Origin: Firmicutes bacterium ADurb.Bin080
GTDB taxonomy: Bacteria > Bacillota > Clostridia > Christensenellales > DTU072
DNA length: 64,000 nt
NCBI GenBank assembly: GCA_002070965.1
Contig: MWEH01000202.1
Coordinates: 1 to 64,000, forward strand
Direction: 5' to 3'
Below, piece after piece: positions 31,211 through 40,594 of the stretch. How positions within the stretch are numbered: the first letter of the stretch is position 1; every line of letters starts with the position of its first letter. The position numbers were made by a program, and so were the translations under genes. The notes under the pieces are model-generated. The model did not search any database. It saw only the letters and a list, made by a program, of their open reading frames with translations, and was not told the origin of the DNA.

Positions 31211-31612
31211 CTATTTATTAGAATTCATAACCCTGAATACCGATCCCTCTTTTATAAATCCTAATTTTTGGTAGTATTCATCCACATCAGACATCACATA
31301 GACTATAGAATCAGGGAAATCATCCAGTACCGCTTCCATTAGCTTCTTTCCAATTGCCCTTCCCCTATATTTTTTATCTACTAGTAGGTCACACAAGTAT
31401 ATGTATATTCCGTAATCATCTATCCCTCTGACATATCCACAAAGAGACTCTTCCTCATAAGCAACATATGTGATAGATGTGTCCAACACTATAAGATATT
31501 TGGGAAGTGTTTTTGCATTTAAGTAGCAAGACCAATCATCGCCTTCCCTTTTCATCAATTCAATTAGTAAATCCTGGTCTCTATTTCTATTATATTTTCT
31601 AATTTCAACCAT
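31211..31612 (-). CDS. GNAT-family N-acetyltransferase
   Basis: 133 residues. The acetyl-CoA-binding motif A is present (YLCDLLVDKKYRGRAIGKKLMEAVL), followed by the motif B region YVMSDVDEYYQKLGFIKEGSVF. Substrate is unknown. It lies 15 bp after a small gene on the same strand and is probably co-transcribed with it. Confidence 0.88.
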   Translation of the reverse strand: MVEIRKYNRNRDQDLLIELMKREGDDWSCYLNAKTLPKYLIVLDTSITYVAYEEESLCGYVRGIDDYGIYIYLCDLLVDKKYRGRAIGKKLMEAVLDDFPDSIVYVMSDVDEYYQKLGFIKEGSVFRVMNSNK

Positions 31613-31627
31613 AAATCCACCCCTGTA

Positions 31628-31840
31628 TTATATCTCTTTTCTTCTCTCAAAAATAATCGCTTTTTCTTTTAGGGAAATCTTTTTACATTCAAAGCCCAGT
31701 TCTAAAAGTTCTTTTTTATAGTTCAAAAATGAATGATCTATTTCAAAACCTAGAATGTCCTTTATTTCTTCGAACGAAAGAGTCATTTTATCCTTTGACC
31801 TACTAACAATATAACCCCATAATTTGTTATATTTGCTCAT
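31628..31840 (-). CDS. Small uncharacterised protein (possibly DUF7662-like)
   Basis: 70 residues, basic. The pattern KYNKLWGYIVSR, then LSFEEIKDILGFEIDHSFLNYKKEL resembles small proteins of unknown function that I associate with the DUF7662 type; I cannot confirm this. Its spacing to the GNAT gene suggests a two-gene unit. A GGGAGATAC ribosome binding site precedes the ATG. Confidence 0.6.
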   Translation of the reverse strand: MSKYNKLWGYIVSRSKDKMTLSFEEIKDILGFEIDHSFLNYKKELLELGFECKKISLKEKAIIFERRKEI

Positions 31841-31960
31841 CTTGTATCTCCCGAAAATTATATTTTTTCCCCTTCTTCATCCCTTATTACTTACAACTAG
31901 AAAACAACTAATCGATTTTTGGGGACTTCTACATTCAAAAGAAAACAGTTTTTCCTTTGT

Positions 31961-33310
31961 TTATCCCATTTTTCCCACTCTTTTCCATAATTCATCTGCC
32001 TTTCGAACCCATGTATCGTAGCCAGAGGGTGAATCGGGAAAGCTGCTATACAATTTTTTAAGCTTTCCTCCTAAAGACAAGCCTTCAACTAATTTTTTCA
32101 AAGTTCGAAAACTTAGTTTTCCTGTTAATAACCCACCCAATATACCAAAGACTATATTTATTGATTCATAGGCTGTTATCTTGATTTCAGGGCCCTCGGC
32201 AGCACTGCTTAAAAATTTCTCCGAGAAAATAATATCTTTTTTGAAAAAGTACTCAAATTCATCTTTTTTCGCGCTGACTGCTTTGGTAAGGATTGCACGA
32301 GTGCTCGCAAAATCAGCACCTTGTTTTTGATTGTATTCTACATTAATATCCCAAAGTCCTTGCTTGCTAGTATCATTATTCCTCAGAGCTTTTCCGAGAA
32401 CGCTAGAAGCTATCATCATTTGCACCATACTGCTAGTTACTCCTTCTCCATTATTTGGTTTTGTGAGGCAAGCAGCATCCCCGCTAACGATGAAATTGTC
32501 CCCTACAAAAGAGTATGGTGGCCTCGTATATGGGGTGGTTCCCCTTTCAAAATGGGTAATTTCATGTTCGGGCAATTTGATAGTTTTCTCAAACTCTTTA
32601 TATATGCCTTCTGCATACTCGTAACTATGGCAAGCTCCTATTCCAATAATAGCTCCCTTCGGGTCCATTTGAGGTGCAATCCATGTTTTGTAGTATGGAT
32701 ATCCGGTAGATCCTTTTAAGTAATCTTCTTCGTTTTTCAATTTTACATATCTTAGGATTACATAAAACTTATCCTCGTCAGAAATATCAAAAGTTTCAAC
32801 TCCATAGTCTAATGGCAATTTTTTCCTTGCCGCAGATGTCGTCCCCGAACAATCAACCACAACCCTCGCAGAAATGGTTTTTGTTTCTTCACCAGCCATA
32901 TACTTTACCCCCGAAACCTTGCCCTCTTCGTATACAAAATCTTCAAATATTGCGGAGTACTCAAATTCTGCGCCTTTTTCTTCTGCCCAGCGATTCATAA
33001 GTGCTATATATTCTGGCATATGCATCCCGACAATTATATCTTTAGTTAGTTTCGGATAATTATCATAAGGTGATTTAGTATACGCATTCTCAAATTCAAA
33101 TGCATGTATAGGGTTTCCCTCTTCAACTACAGGTATGCCGAAATTCTCGAAATCTCTTTTACAAACATGAAAAATATCCAATCGTTTTCCAAGTTTATCT
33201 TGACTTAATTTCTCTATAACCTTTACTGAAAAACCTTGCTCCGCCATTTTCCTGGCAAAAAACGAGCCTGAAGTCGCAGCCCCTATTATTACTACATCAA
33301 ATTTTTTCAT
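31961..33310 (-). CDS. FAD-dependent oxidoreductase, geranylgeranyl-reductase-like
   Basis: 449 residues. N-terminal dinucleotide-binding VVIIGAATSGSFFARKMAEQG, then VVVDCSGTTSAARKKL and the FAD-contacting FIVSGDAACLTKPNNGEGVTSS with the GD box. This matches the geranylgeranyl reductase/digeranylgeranylglycerophospholipid reductase group of flavoproteins that reduce isoprenoid chains. The C-terminal 130 residues are less conserved in my recollection. No isoprenoid genes lie nearby, so the substrate is open. RBS GAGAGGAAGG. Confidence 0.8.
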   Translation of the reverse strand: MKKFDVVIIGAATSGSFFARKMAEQGFSVKVIEKLSQDKLGKRLDIFHVCKRDFENFGIPVVEEGNPIHAFEFENAYTKSPYDNYPKLTKDIIVGMHMPEYIALMNRWAEEKGAEFEYSAIFEDFVYEEGKVSGVKYMAGEETKTISARVVVDCSGTTSAARKKLPLDYGVETFDISDEDKFYVILRYVKLKNEEDYLKGSTGYPYYKTWIAPQMDPKGAIIGIGACHSYEYAEGIYKEFEKTIKLPEHEITHFERGTTPYTRPPYSFVGDNFIVSGDAACLTKPNNGEGVTSSMVQMMIASSVLGKALRNNDTSKQGLWDINVEYNQKQGADFASTRAILTKAVSAKKDEFEYFFKKDIIFSEKFLSSAAEGPEIKITAYESINIVFGILGGLLTGKLSFRTLKKLVEGLSLGGKLKKLYSSFPDSPSGYDTWVRKADELWKRVGKMG

Positions 33311-33334
33311 GAAACCTTCCTCTCTTTTTCAATT

Positions 33335-34279
33335 TCATCCAAAAATTTCTTTATTGGATGCAAAGAAAATTGTGCTTTCCATATATGAGGTTTTCCCATG
33401 GTTTCTATAAATTCCACCATGGTCTGACATTATTATTATTAACCAATCTTCTTCTGCATAAGTTGCTCTACTTTCTATTGTACTAATCAAACTATATGCA
33501 TCATCTTCTGCGTTTCTAACTGCATCCATATATTTTTCAATAGATGTTTTATATCCAAATCCATGGCCGGCAGAATCCGTATATTCCAATATTCCAAAAA
33601 TTGCATCGGTATCGCCCGATTCAATCCTTTCTTTCATGTCCAGAAAAGTATCTTCATCTTTTTTCCCCAAGACATAATCTATCGGATAACTATTGGTTTC
33701 GGCGGAAGTTACTTCTTTTACATAGGTTCGTTCTATATGTGGCTCCCAAGTAACTGAATAGCTGGTAGGTATACCTCTTTCTCCAAACTGATAGATAATA
33801 CTTCTGCTTGTCTCTTTTAGCTCATTTTTGTTTGCCTCAACACCACTTACGCTTCCCCAAACACCCGTGAAAGCAGCAGCCCATCCTGGGGCAGTAGATG
33901 TATCTTGATCTCCAGGTTTTGCTCCACCGCAATAGCCCAAGTACACACCTCCAGTCTCTCTTAATTTAAAAATAGCCGATGTCTGATAATCCTTTTGAAG
34001 TGGAATTGCGTTCGCAATTGCACCATCGTACCCAACAAAAAGTAGCTTTGGTTGTTTCCCCGATGTATTATCTATCATATGGTCATACATCACATCGAAT
34101 ATGTCTGTTTGGGCTATTCTGTTTTCAAAGCTATTTTTAAATACCCCACTTGTATCAAGTTCATTGATAAATTCTTCTGGATTTACATAGAGTACCCCAA
34201 AATATGTACCCAATCCAACACCCACAAGAACTACTACAGCAACTGCAGATAAAAGAATTAATTTTATTTTTTTACTCAT
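33335..34279 (-). CDS. Alkaline-phosphatase-superfamily hydrolase, membrane anchored
   Basis: 314 residues. An N-terminal membrane anchor (about 5-30) is followed by a phosphatase-superfamily core. The metal and nucleophile sites look intact: FVGYDGAIANAIP, the nucleophile region STAPGWAAAFTG, EYTDSAGHGFGYK, MSDHGG and RNHGKTSYMES. The protein is small for the superfamily. It probably acts outside the cell on phosphate esters or phosphodiesters; the substrate is unknown. It starts 240 bp after the PI-PLC gene stop; that gap is AT-rich and without a visible gene. Confidence 0.78.
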   Translation of the reverse strand: MSKKIKLILLSAVAVVVLVGVGLGTYFGVLYVNPEEFINELDTSGVFKNSFENRIAQTDIFDVMYDHMIDNTSGKQPKLLFVGYDGAIANAIPLQKDYQTSAIFKLRETGGVYLGYCGGAKPGDQDTSTAPGWAAAFTGVWGSVSGVEANKNELKETSRSIIYQFGERGIPTSYSVTWEPHIERTYVKEVTSAETNSYPIDYVLGKKDEDTFLDMKERIESGDTDAIFGILEYTDSAGHGFGYKTSIEKYMDAVRNAEDDAYSLISTIESRATYAEEDWLIIIMSDHGGIYRNHGKTSYMESTIFFASNKEIFG

Positions 34280-34519
34280 ATTTCACCCCTATTATTATCT
34301 TTATATTTTATCATATGTTTTCCTTCATTTATATACCTGTGATCTGGCCCCCAAATTAATAATCCCTTTACCCTTTTTATATAATTTCTGCATAAATCCT
34401 CTAGTTAAAACAAAAAATGTCTATTATTCAATAATGCAGCTCGTCAAGCTATGCCTTTAAAATTGTAAATTTGAAAAAAAGCAGATTTAAAAAAAGTTGG
34501 CTTTACAACCGCCTAAACA

Positions 34520-35662
34520 CTAATTCAGGAGAATTATTGTATATCCATTTTCTGAAATAGTACGAGTATATTCTTTATAAATATGCTCATATGAAGGGGG
34601 ATAATCGGTACAAACAAGCTGTGCTCCGGTATCAAGTCTTGCCTCTGTGGTTTCAAACTCATATTTTGGATATATGTCCAGTCGAGTTCTGACTATATAG
34701 TTTTCTTCTATTAAAGGATCTAGTTTTTCTGGATGGTTGTAATCGTGATCTTGAGCAAAGCAAGTCAGATCTAAATACTTATTTTCTTTTAAACTACTTG
34801 CCCAAACCAAAGGTATCATAACCCTGTTTTCTGCAGGAATATCAATATACTCCTCGAAATTCTCATATTCATGAAGCAAAAATACGAACTTTCCTATACA
34901 ATCTTCCAGTTTGATATATCCATTGGCTTCCCTCATCTCTTGAAAATCCCCAAAGCCATTTAACATTTGAGAATAAGTAATTACTTTATCTGGAAAATAC
35001 TCAAGTATTAAATCATCTAGTGTTTCTAATTCCACCTTTCCCAATCCTTTTGCTTTGTCTAAAGGAACGTTATCTTTAGGCTCTATAGTAATAAAAATCG
35101 GCATATGGTTAGGATTATACTCCGACCACATCTTTATTTCCTCAAGTCCTTTCTCAAAATCAACGACCGAAGAATTAGTTTCTAGCCAAGAATTGTGATA
35201 GCACTCAAACCTATATTCATCTTCATTCTCCGCATAATACAGATCAAACTCAAATCCTCTAATGCCAATATTTAGTTGTTGAGTTATATTGTCGTATCCA
35301 TAATTAGATTTTTTTCCTATCGCATAGGGGATAATATAGTTATAAAAGAACTTGGCGGGATTATGTAAACCCTGTTTGTAACTGTTGTGAGTACATAAAT
35401 ATCTCAGTTGATTTATCTGAATCTGCTCCGTGATAGCTTCCTGAATATTAAACCCACATATCGATTGTTCATCAATCTTTATTGCGGTTTCGTTATCATA
35501 ACTTTCTGCCAATTCTACTATGTGTCCTTCCTGCCATTCAGCAAAAATCTGTCTTTGTTTCTCGGATTCTCCTATCGATATTCCAAAGAATATTGAAGCA
35601 AGCAAAATATATGCAACCAAAATAAACAATAACGATATGCTTACCTTCTTAAAAATCTTCAT
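34520..35662 (-). CDS. Ca2+-dependent phosphoinositide-specific phospholipase C-like
   Basis: 380 residues. An N-terminal hydrophobic segment (about 8-28) acts as signal or anchor. The catalytic barrel has the two histidines in CTHNSYK and CYHNSW, the GIRGFEFDLYY motif with acidic calcium-ligand residues, and FITIEPKD. This is the Ca2+-dependent PI-PLC group (as I recall, PF16670) found in some bacteria. Expected location is the cell surface. Cleavage of phosphoinositide head groups is inferred from the family. Confidence 0.78.
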   Translation of the reverse strand: MKIFKKVSISLLFILVAYILLASIFFGISIGESEKQRQIFAEWQEGHIVELAESYDNETAIKIDEQSICGFNIQEAITEQIQINQLRYLCTHNSYKQGLHNPAKFFYNYIIPYAIGKKSNYGYDNITQQLNIGIRGFEFDLYYAENEDEYRFECYHNSWLETNSSVVDFEKGLEEIKMWSEYNPNHMPIFITIEPKDNVPLDKAKGLGKVELETLDDLILEYFPDKVITYSQMLNGFGDFQEMREANGYIKLEDCIGKFVFLLHEYENFEEYIDIPAENRVMIPLVWASSLKENKYLDLTCFAQDHDYNHPEKLDPLIEENYIVRTRLDIYPKYEFETTEARLDTGAQLVCTDYPPSYEHIYKEYTRTISENGYTIILLN

Positions 35663-35704
35663 ATTAATGCTTGATCTCCCCCCGACTACCTTCTCGAGTA
35701 GTTT

Positions 35705-36010
35705 TTATTCTTCGATAGTCTCGAGTAAAAAACTCACTGGTCTAAATCCATCGTTGCAGGAAATCATGGCTGATTTTTCATTTTTCATCCAACCATCGTA
35801 TATATCCTTTCCCCCATGAGCTAAAGTCATTACAAAAGGAGAAAGGCTATCCCATGCGCTTACACAAAACCCCTCCGGGCGTTCCCATCCATTTGCGATA
35901 AATATTTGTCCTTCTTTCATTTCACAAGCATGGACCATAGGTTTTTCATATTTCTCTATTAGGTCAGTATAGTTTGCTTTTCTTACAACCGTTATCCTAA
36001 TTTTTTTCAT
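35705..36010 (-). CDS. TIGR04076-family small protein
   Basis: 101 residues. The pattern KIRITVVRKANYTDLIEKYE, CEMKEGQIF, then PEGFCVSAWDSLSPFVMTLAHGG and the final SCNDGFRPVSFLLE matches the TIGR04076 family, whose function is unknown. The three cysteines are conserved in that family as I recall it. It is 42 bp upstream of the PI-PLC gene on the same strand. Confidence 0.75.
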   Translation of the reverse strand: MKKIRITVVRKANYTDLIEKYEKPMVHACEMKEGQIFIANGWERPEGFCVSAWDSLSPFVMTLAHGGKDIYDGWMKNEKSAMISCNDGFRPVSFLLETIEE

Positions 36011-36106
36011 TGTCTTCTCCTAATAAAGCTTTCCTCTAATGTAAAATATAGCTATTCAATTTTATATTGTTATCTATAATAAAAACTCTTTTGTATCATA
36101 ATAATA

Positions 36107-37447
36107 TCATATTTTTCTAGTATATCTGCAATCAGGATAATTGCAACAGCCCATAAACCTTCCGTATTGTCCGTTTCGCTCTTTAAGAATCCCGCCACAT
36201 TCTGGGCACACATCGGGACCAACACTTTTTTTTATGGACTCAAACTGAATGTTTTCTACTGTTTTCTCTTCTGGATTATTATAACACTCTTTGCATTTTC
36301 CAAGATTAATGCTATTTTTCCCACCCCACGATAAGAAATCCTTTTCTTTCTTAATTTTCCCGCAATCCTTACACTTTAACCATCTATTCCCTTGGGAATC
36401 GATGACTGGAGTATCCTGCTGCAAGAAACTAGCTTCCTCTATCGGTAGATATTCCTCTTTTTTCACCGTGGCTTTTTTCTCCAAAGAGGCACTTACTTGT
36501 TTCTTTTTTTGCTCTTCTCTTTTCCGCTGCTCTTCCTGCTGTTTTCTCCATTGTTCTTCTATTTCTCTCTGCCTCTCCTCCTGTTGCTTTCTCCATTGTT
36601 CTTCTCTTTCTCTCTGCTGCGCTTCCTGCTGTTTTTTCCTTTCTTTTTCCTCCTCCAACGATCTAACAAAACTACTTCTTTTTTTTGTTACTAAAGAAAT
36701 AAGCGTTTCTCCCGAAAAGCATATTTGCCCTTCATTGTCTATATCAAAATCATTTAGTAACCCAGACACAACAGTGATTTCTTTCCATATTCCGTAATTA
36801 TCTTTTTCATAAAACAACACTTCAAGCTCTGCTTCTTGATAATAAGTTTTTACAGACAATAATAGACAGTATCCTTGCCTTTCTTGAACCTTCATTAAAC
36901 TTTCTGGATACTGACCGTTATTACAACGATTCATCATATCAACGAAATATAAAACACTAAGGCCTACACTATTGTTATCTAAAATGCGTAATTTTTCTTC
37001 GGATAAATTTTGTCTATCCGGGGTATAGGACAAAGCAATCTTTCTAGTTCTTGAAAAAAAGGAAAATTCATATTTCCTGTTTGAATCATCAACTTCACAT
37101 ATTGGAACGCGAGCCTCTATGTCAACCGCGTGCAATTTTTCATCTAACCAACATTTCAAAACTATTCTAGAGAAAATAGACGTCTGGCTCTCGATACTGA
37201 CCTTACATTCGGCTTTGTTTTCCCCCTCAGGCATACGAAAATGCTGTTCCCTTAAGCCTTTATCCCCTGCAACTAATACAAGGTTTGCACCGCAGCCGCA
37301 AGGACAGAACAACTGTTTTGCTCGGCTTTTCGCTCTAAGCTCTTTTAGTTTTATACGATCATTGATTTGCATCCCATTAATGGACGTATATATTGTTTCG
37401 ATTCCAATAATCTTATCGCCCAAAAGAGCCACTGGTCTTTTTACCAT
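36107..37447 (-). CDS. CoiA-like protein with coiled coil and two zinc-ribbon-like modules
   Basis: 446 residues. The N-terminal part resembles the CoiA competence family (LFCPCGCGANLVLVAGDKG, then EQHFRMP). A charged coiled coil at about 270-325 is built from 15-residue units QRE(R/I)EEQWRKQQEE. Next comes a CxxC..CxxC region (WLKCKDCGKI ... GKCKECYNN), and the C-terminus is a topoisomerase-type zinc finger (DVCPECGGILKERNGQYGRFMGC, then CNYPDCRYT). This suggests a nucleic-acid-binding protein. Function is unknown; classical CoiA lacks the Zn ribbon. Confidence 0.7.
   Translation of the reverse strand: MVKRPVALLGDKIIGIETIYTSINGMQINDRIKLKELRAKSRAKQLFCPCGCGANLVLVAGDKGLREQHFRMPEGENKAECKVSIESQTSIFSRIVLKCWLDEKLHAVDIEARVPICEVDDSNRKYEFSFFSRTRKIALSYTPDRQNLSEEKLRILDNNSVGLSVLYFVDMMNRCNNGQYPESLMKVQERQGYCLLLSVKTYYQEAELEVLFYEKDNYGIWKEITVVSGLLNDFDIDNEGQICFSGETLISLVTKKRSSFVRSLEEEKERKKQQEAQQREREEQWRKQQEERQREIEEQWRKQQEEQRKREEQKKKQVSASLEKKATVKKEEYLPIEEASFLQQDTPVIDSQGNRWLKCKDCGKIKKEKDFLSWGGKNSINLGKCKECYNNPEEKTVENIQFESIKKSVGPDVCPECGGILKERNGQYGRFMGCCNYPDCRYTRKI
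36543..36632 (-). repeat. 45-bp tandem coding repeat in the CoiA-like gene
   Basis: Two near-identical 45-bp units, each starting TTTCTCCATTGTTCTTCT on the plus strand (36543 and 36588), with degenerate copies on both sides. They encode the 15-residue coiled-coil units. Confidence 0.7.
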
Positions 37448-37635
37448 ATTGAATTCTCCCCCTCATTTACCGATACATCCTAATCTTATCAAGCTGGATA
37501 ATGATATTATTTCACTTTTATTTTTTGCAAAAAAAGGACTATATTTATATTATAAGACGCTTTTTCTTCCAGTCAATATAAGCATGGTCCACTATTAGGA
37601 CATCTATATATTTCTACGCATTAACTCTCCACGTT

Positions 37636-37670
37636 AAAAAAATACAGCCCCCATATATTATGTTGGCTGT
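37636..37670 (-). terminator. Terminator after the aldo/keto reductase gene
   Basis: Minus-strand ACAGCC (37670-37665) pairs with GGCTGT (37649-37644), followed by ATTTTTTT. The loop is 15 nt and the stem only 6 bp. Confidence 0.5.
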
Positions 37671-37728
37671 TAAATATCTTATTATTTTTTCTTTTTATTC
37701 TTCTTTTTCTAACTATCGGATTTGTTTT

Positions 37729-38841
37729 TTATTCAAAGTGCTTTGATACATCTTTCAGATATTTAATAATTGTTATATGCTGCGGGCAGGAACTCTCACA
37801 TTTACCGCACTCAATGCATTCTGTAGCACTGCAATACTTTTTGGCAAGCTTTTTATATGAAGCTCTATATGTGGTCTGCTTATTTGGAGTCTGCATTGCC
37901 TTGTTATAAATAGTAAAGAATTGGGGAATAGGTATTTTCTTTGGACAACCTTCAATACAGTAACCACACGTTGTGCATGGGACTGTTATTGCCCCATTGA
38001 TAATACTCACAACCTTTTCAATGATAGCTCTTTCCTTCTCGTTGAGTGGCTCAAAGTTTCTCATAAAGGAGATGTTGTCCTGTATTTGCTCGAAATTTGA
38101 CATACCAGACAATACTACCATTACGTTATCAAGAGATGCTGCAAAACGAATTGCCCAACTTGCTATAGATGCATTTGGGTTATAGTCCTTTAATAATTTT
38201 TCCGCCTCGGCAGGAAGATTCGCCAAGGTTCCACCCTTTACCGGTTCCATAACAATGACAGGTTTGCCGTGTTTTACGGCTACCTCATAACACCTGCGTG
38301 ACTGTACACGCGGACTATCCCAATCCAGATAATTAATTTGCAATTGTACAAATTCTACTTCAGGATGTTCTGATAGAATCGTATCTAAAACTTCGGCGTT
38401 ATCATGAAATGAAAAACCTACGTGCTTAATTTTTCCCTCTGCTTTTTTCTGCTGAACAAATGAAAAGCTATCCAATTCCTTAGCAAGCTTGTGGCTTTTA
38501 GCCGTAAGTGAGTGGATTAAATAGTAGTCAAAATACTCTACCCCACATTTTGCCAACTGCTTATTGAAAATAGTCTCCTGTTGTTCTTTATTTCGGATAA
38601 ATGGTGCCATCACGGGTAGCTTGTCTGCTAGTATAAAATCCTCCCGCTTGTACCGATCTACTAAAGCGGTACGTACCGTGGATTCACTTTTAGATAGGTG
38701 ATACATATATGCAGTATCGAAATAGACAAAGCCGTTATCAATAAAATAATCGGTCATTTTCTTGACCATACCTAAACTGATTAGGGTTGGCAGCTTGAAG
38801 TGTACCGGAAGACGCATAAGGCCAAAACCTAATTTTTTCAT
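37729..38841 (-). CDS. Aldo/keto reductase with C-terminal ferredoxin-type 4Fe-4S domain
   Basis: 370 residues. The aldo/keto reductase barrel has the N-terminal GFGLMRLPVHF, the catalytic tyrosine region FDTAYMYH and KREDFILADKLP. The C-terminal part carries two 4Fe-4S cysteine sets: PCTTCGYCIEGCPKKI and CIECGKCESSCPQH. Such fused enzymes are common in anaerobic Firmicutes. GGAGAAC precedes the ATG. It was probably the immediate neighbour of the rlmD 3' end before the island inserted. Confidence 0.92.
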   Translation of the reverse strand: MKKLGFGLMRLPVHFKLPTLISLGMVKKMTDYFIDNGFVYFDTAYMYHLSKSESTVRTALVDRYKREDFILADKLPVMAPFIRNKEQQETIFNKQLAKCGVEYFDYYLIHSLTAKSHKLAKELDSFSFVQQKKAEGKIKHVGFSFHDNAEVLDTILSEHPEVEFVQLQINYLDWDSPRVQSRRCYEVAVKHGKPVIVMEPVKGGTLANLPAEAEKLLKDYNPNASIASWAIRFAASLDNVMVVLSGMSNFEQIQDNISFMRNFEPLNEKERAIIEKVVSIINGAITVPCTTCGYCIEGCPKKIPIPQFFTIYNKAMQTPNKQTTYRASYKKLAKKYCSATECIECGKCESSCPQHITIIKYLKDVSKHFE

Positions 38842-38963
38842 TTTGTTCTCCTTTTTTATTTTTAATTATTGAAAAAATATATATTTCTTTAATAAGCATT
38901 TCATTCAATCTATGTTAAAGACAAATATGCTTTCGTTGGGTAATTTACAACCCCGTGTTTTTC

Positions 38964-38998
38964 TATTTACGCGTCATACAAACTAGAGTTTCAAGGTG
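38964..38998. repeat. attL: displaced original 3' end of rlmD
   Basis: 35 bp matching 53708-53742 at 32 positions, including 14 identical bases AGAGTTTCAAGGTG. On the minus strand it encodes HLETLVCMTRK and a TAG stop (38965-38963), the ending expected for RlmD before insertion. It marks the left border of the island. Confidence 0.85.
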
Positions 38999-39054
38999 TG
39001 TCATAACTACGAAATCTATCCAAAATATAAGACATTTTGTAGTTTCACACCTTG
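38992..39054. repeat. Imperfect inverted repeat at the left island border
   Basis: CAAGGTGTG...AACTAC.AAA (38992-39014) faces TTTGTAGTTTCACACCTTG (39036-39054) across about 20 bp. The left arm overlaps the attL core. The right arm also matches, inverted, a sequence near the right border (53565-53583). These may be recombinase binding sites. Apart from att sequences, the 38842-39205 gap holds no gene. Confidence 0.55.
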
Positions 39055-39149
39055 CGATACAACAAAATCTCCCACATAATGAAATATTAATAGCCTCGTC
39101 TTAAGCTTACCTTCTTATTCTATCATATTTCCAATATTTGCAAAACCAT

Positions 39150-39178
39150 TTGACTAACCCTCTTTATTAAGATAACAT
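39150..39178 (+). promoter_or_regulatory. Promoter of the recombinase gene
   Basis: TTGACT (39150-39155), 17-bp spacer, TAACAT (39173-39178), 27 bp upstream of the recombinase start; TTTGGAGAG then supplies the RBS. Confidence 0.5.
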
Positions 39179-39205
39179 TCCCAAAACATTTGGAGAGCAT
39201 TAATT

Positions 39206-40459
39206 ATGGGAAAGAAAAAAGTTATTACCATTGAACCTACACTAGTTAGAGATAAAGGATCTGAAAACACTAACCTTCGTGTCGCAGCTTGCTGTCGAGT
39301 TTCTACCGACAGCCAAGAGCAAGAAAATAGTTACGAAAACCAACTGACACATTATACCAATCTTATCAATAGTCACCCATCTTGGATAAATGCCGGTATC
39401 TTTGCCGACAAAGGCATAAGTGGAAAATTCAAAAACAAACGCCCTAGTTTTCTCAAAATGATAGCAGCTTGTGAGGCAAAGCAAATTGACCAAATCATTA
39501 CAAAATCAATTTCTCGTTTCGGTCGGAATACGCAGGAGACCGTAGAAATTGTTCGCAAACTTCGTGACCTAAACATTGGCGTATTTTTTGAAAAGGAAAA
39601 CCTGTTTTCTTTGGATTCACGCACTGATTTTATTTTGATGATACTGAGTTCAATAGCTGAGGAAGAATCACGTGACCTATCTACCAATGTAAAGTGGACC
39701 TTTGCAAAACAAGCCTCACAAGGAATCATTATGTCCCCTCATGCATATTTTGGTTATACGGCAAAGGGGAAAGACTTAGTTATCAATTCTAAAAACGCAA
39801 AAATCGTGCGCCTGATTTATGATACTTTCGAGCAGAGAAAAGTGTATCCGCTGTGGCAAAATACTTGGAACAGCAAGGCATACTTTCGCCACATGGTAAT
39901 ATTAAATGGCATTATTCTACCGTCCGAATTATTCTTACTAACGAGGCATATATTGGAGATATTATTCTTCAAAAAACTTTTACTAATGACTTCCTTTCGA
40001 AACGAAAAAAGAGTAACGGCGAACGAAAAAAGTGGTATGTAAAAAAACCACCACCCCGCTATCATTACTCGAGAACAATTTGCCAGAGTACAGCAACTCC
40101 ATTTTGACAATAAGGAAACCAATAAGCGAACAAAAACCTTTACTAAATTTCCATTTTCCTGTTTACTCGTTTGCGCTAATTGCGGACGGCATTATATGCA
40201 TGCCGCGTATGTGATTGGTGAAAAGAAAATACCTTATTGGATTTGTCTATCGGTCAAACACTATAAGGAGGTTGGCTGTACCTCGCCCGTTATAAAGGAA
40301 TACATACTAAATCGTGCATACCTATCTATTTCTCCCGACAATTCATTATCCACCTTTCGTGACAAAGTTGAAAAGGTTGTGATAGATAAAATGCTCGCAA
40401 CATATTTTTTTTATTCTGGTGAAGTGGTCAAACTTGATTTGACTAAATTCAAAGAATAG
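39206..40459 (+). pseudogene. Serine recombinase (island integrase), frameshifted
   Basis: Site-specific serine recombinase of about 417 residues when the frames are joined. The first frame (to about 39830) holds the resolvase catalytic domain with the serine in CCRVSTDSQEQ and the ISRFGRNTQETVE motif. The second frame (about 39832-40044) holds the recombinase DNA-binding domain (SVSAVAKYLEQQGILSPHG ... NEAYIGDII). The third, back in the first frame (about 40046-40459), holds the zinc ribbon (LVCANCGRHYMHA ... GC). One base is lost near 39830 and one gained in an A7 run at 40041-40047, so the net frame is restored. Either inactivation or sequence error; it is adjacent to attL, as expected for the integrase. 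Confidence 0.85.
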
Positions 40460-40594
40460 GGTCTGTGTCGTATTTTTGTTACACTATATACTCTGTATTG
40501 TGGTACTCGTTTTATAATTATCGCTTTTTGTAATGCGAGGCACCTTAACATTTCTAAAAATATTACTTTAATTGTTTGTAATTAAAATAAATTG

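Noticed and set aside
36530-36650. CRISPR-like or intergenic tandem repeat
   Set aside because: The 45-bp units are in frame and encode 15-residue coiled-coil repeats, with no spacers.
36291-36797. 168-codon plus-strand frame rich in Phe, Ser and Cys
   Set aside because: It is the complement of the Glu/Lys/Gln-rich coiled-coil repeat of the CoiA-like gene; repeat bias keeps the frame open.
38992-39054. Inverted repeat read as a terminator
   Set aside because: Arms are about 20 bp apart, no T run follows, and one arm overlaps the attachment core and recurs at the far border.
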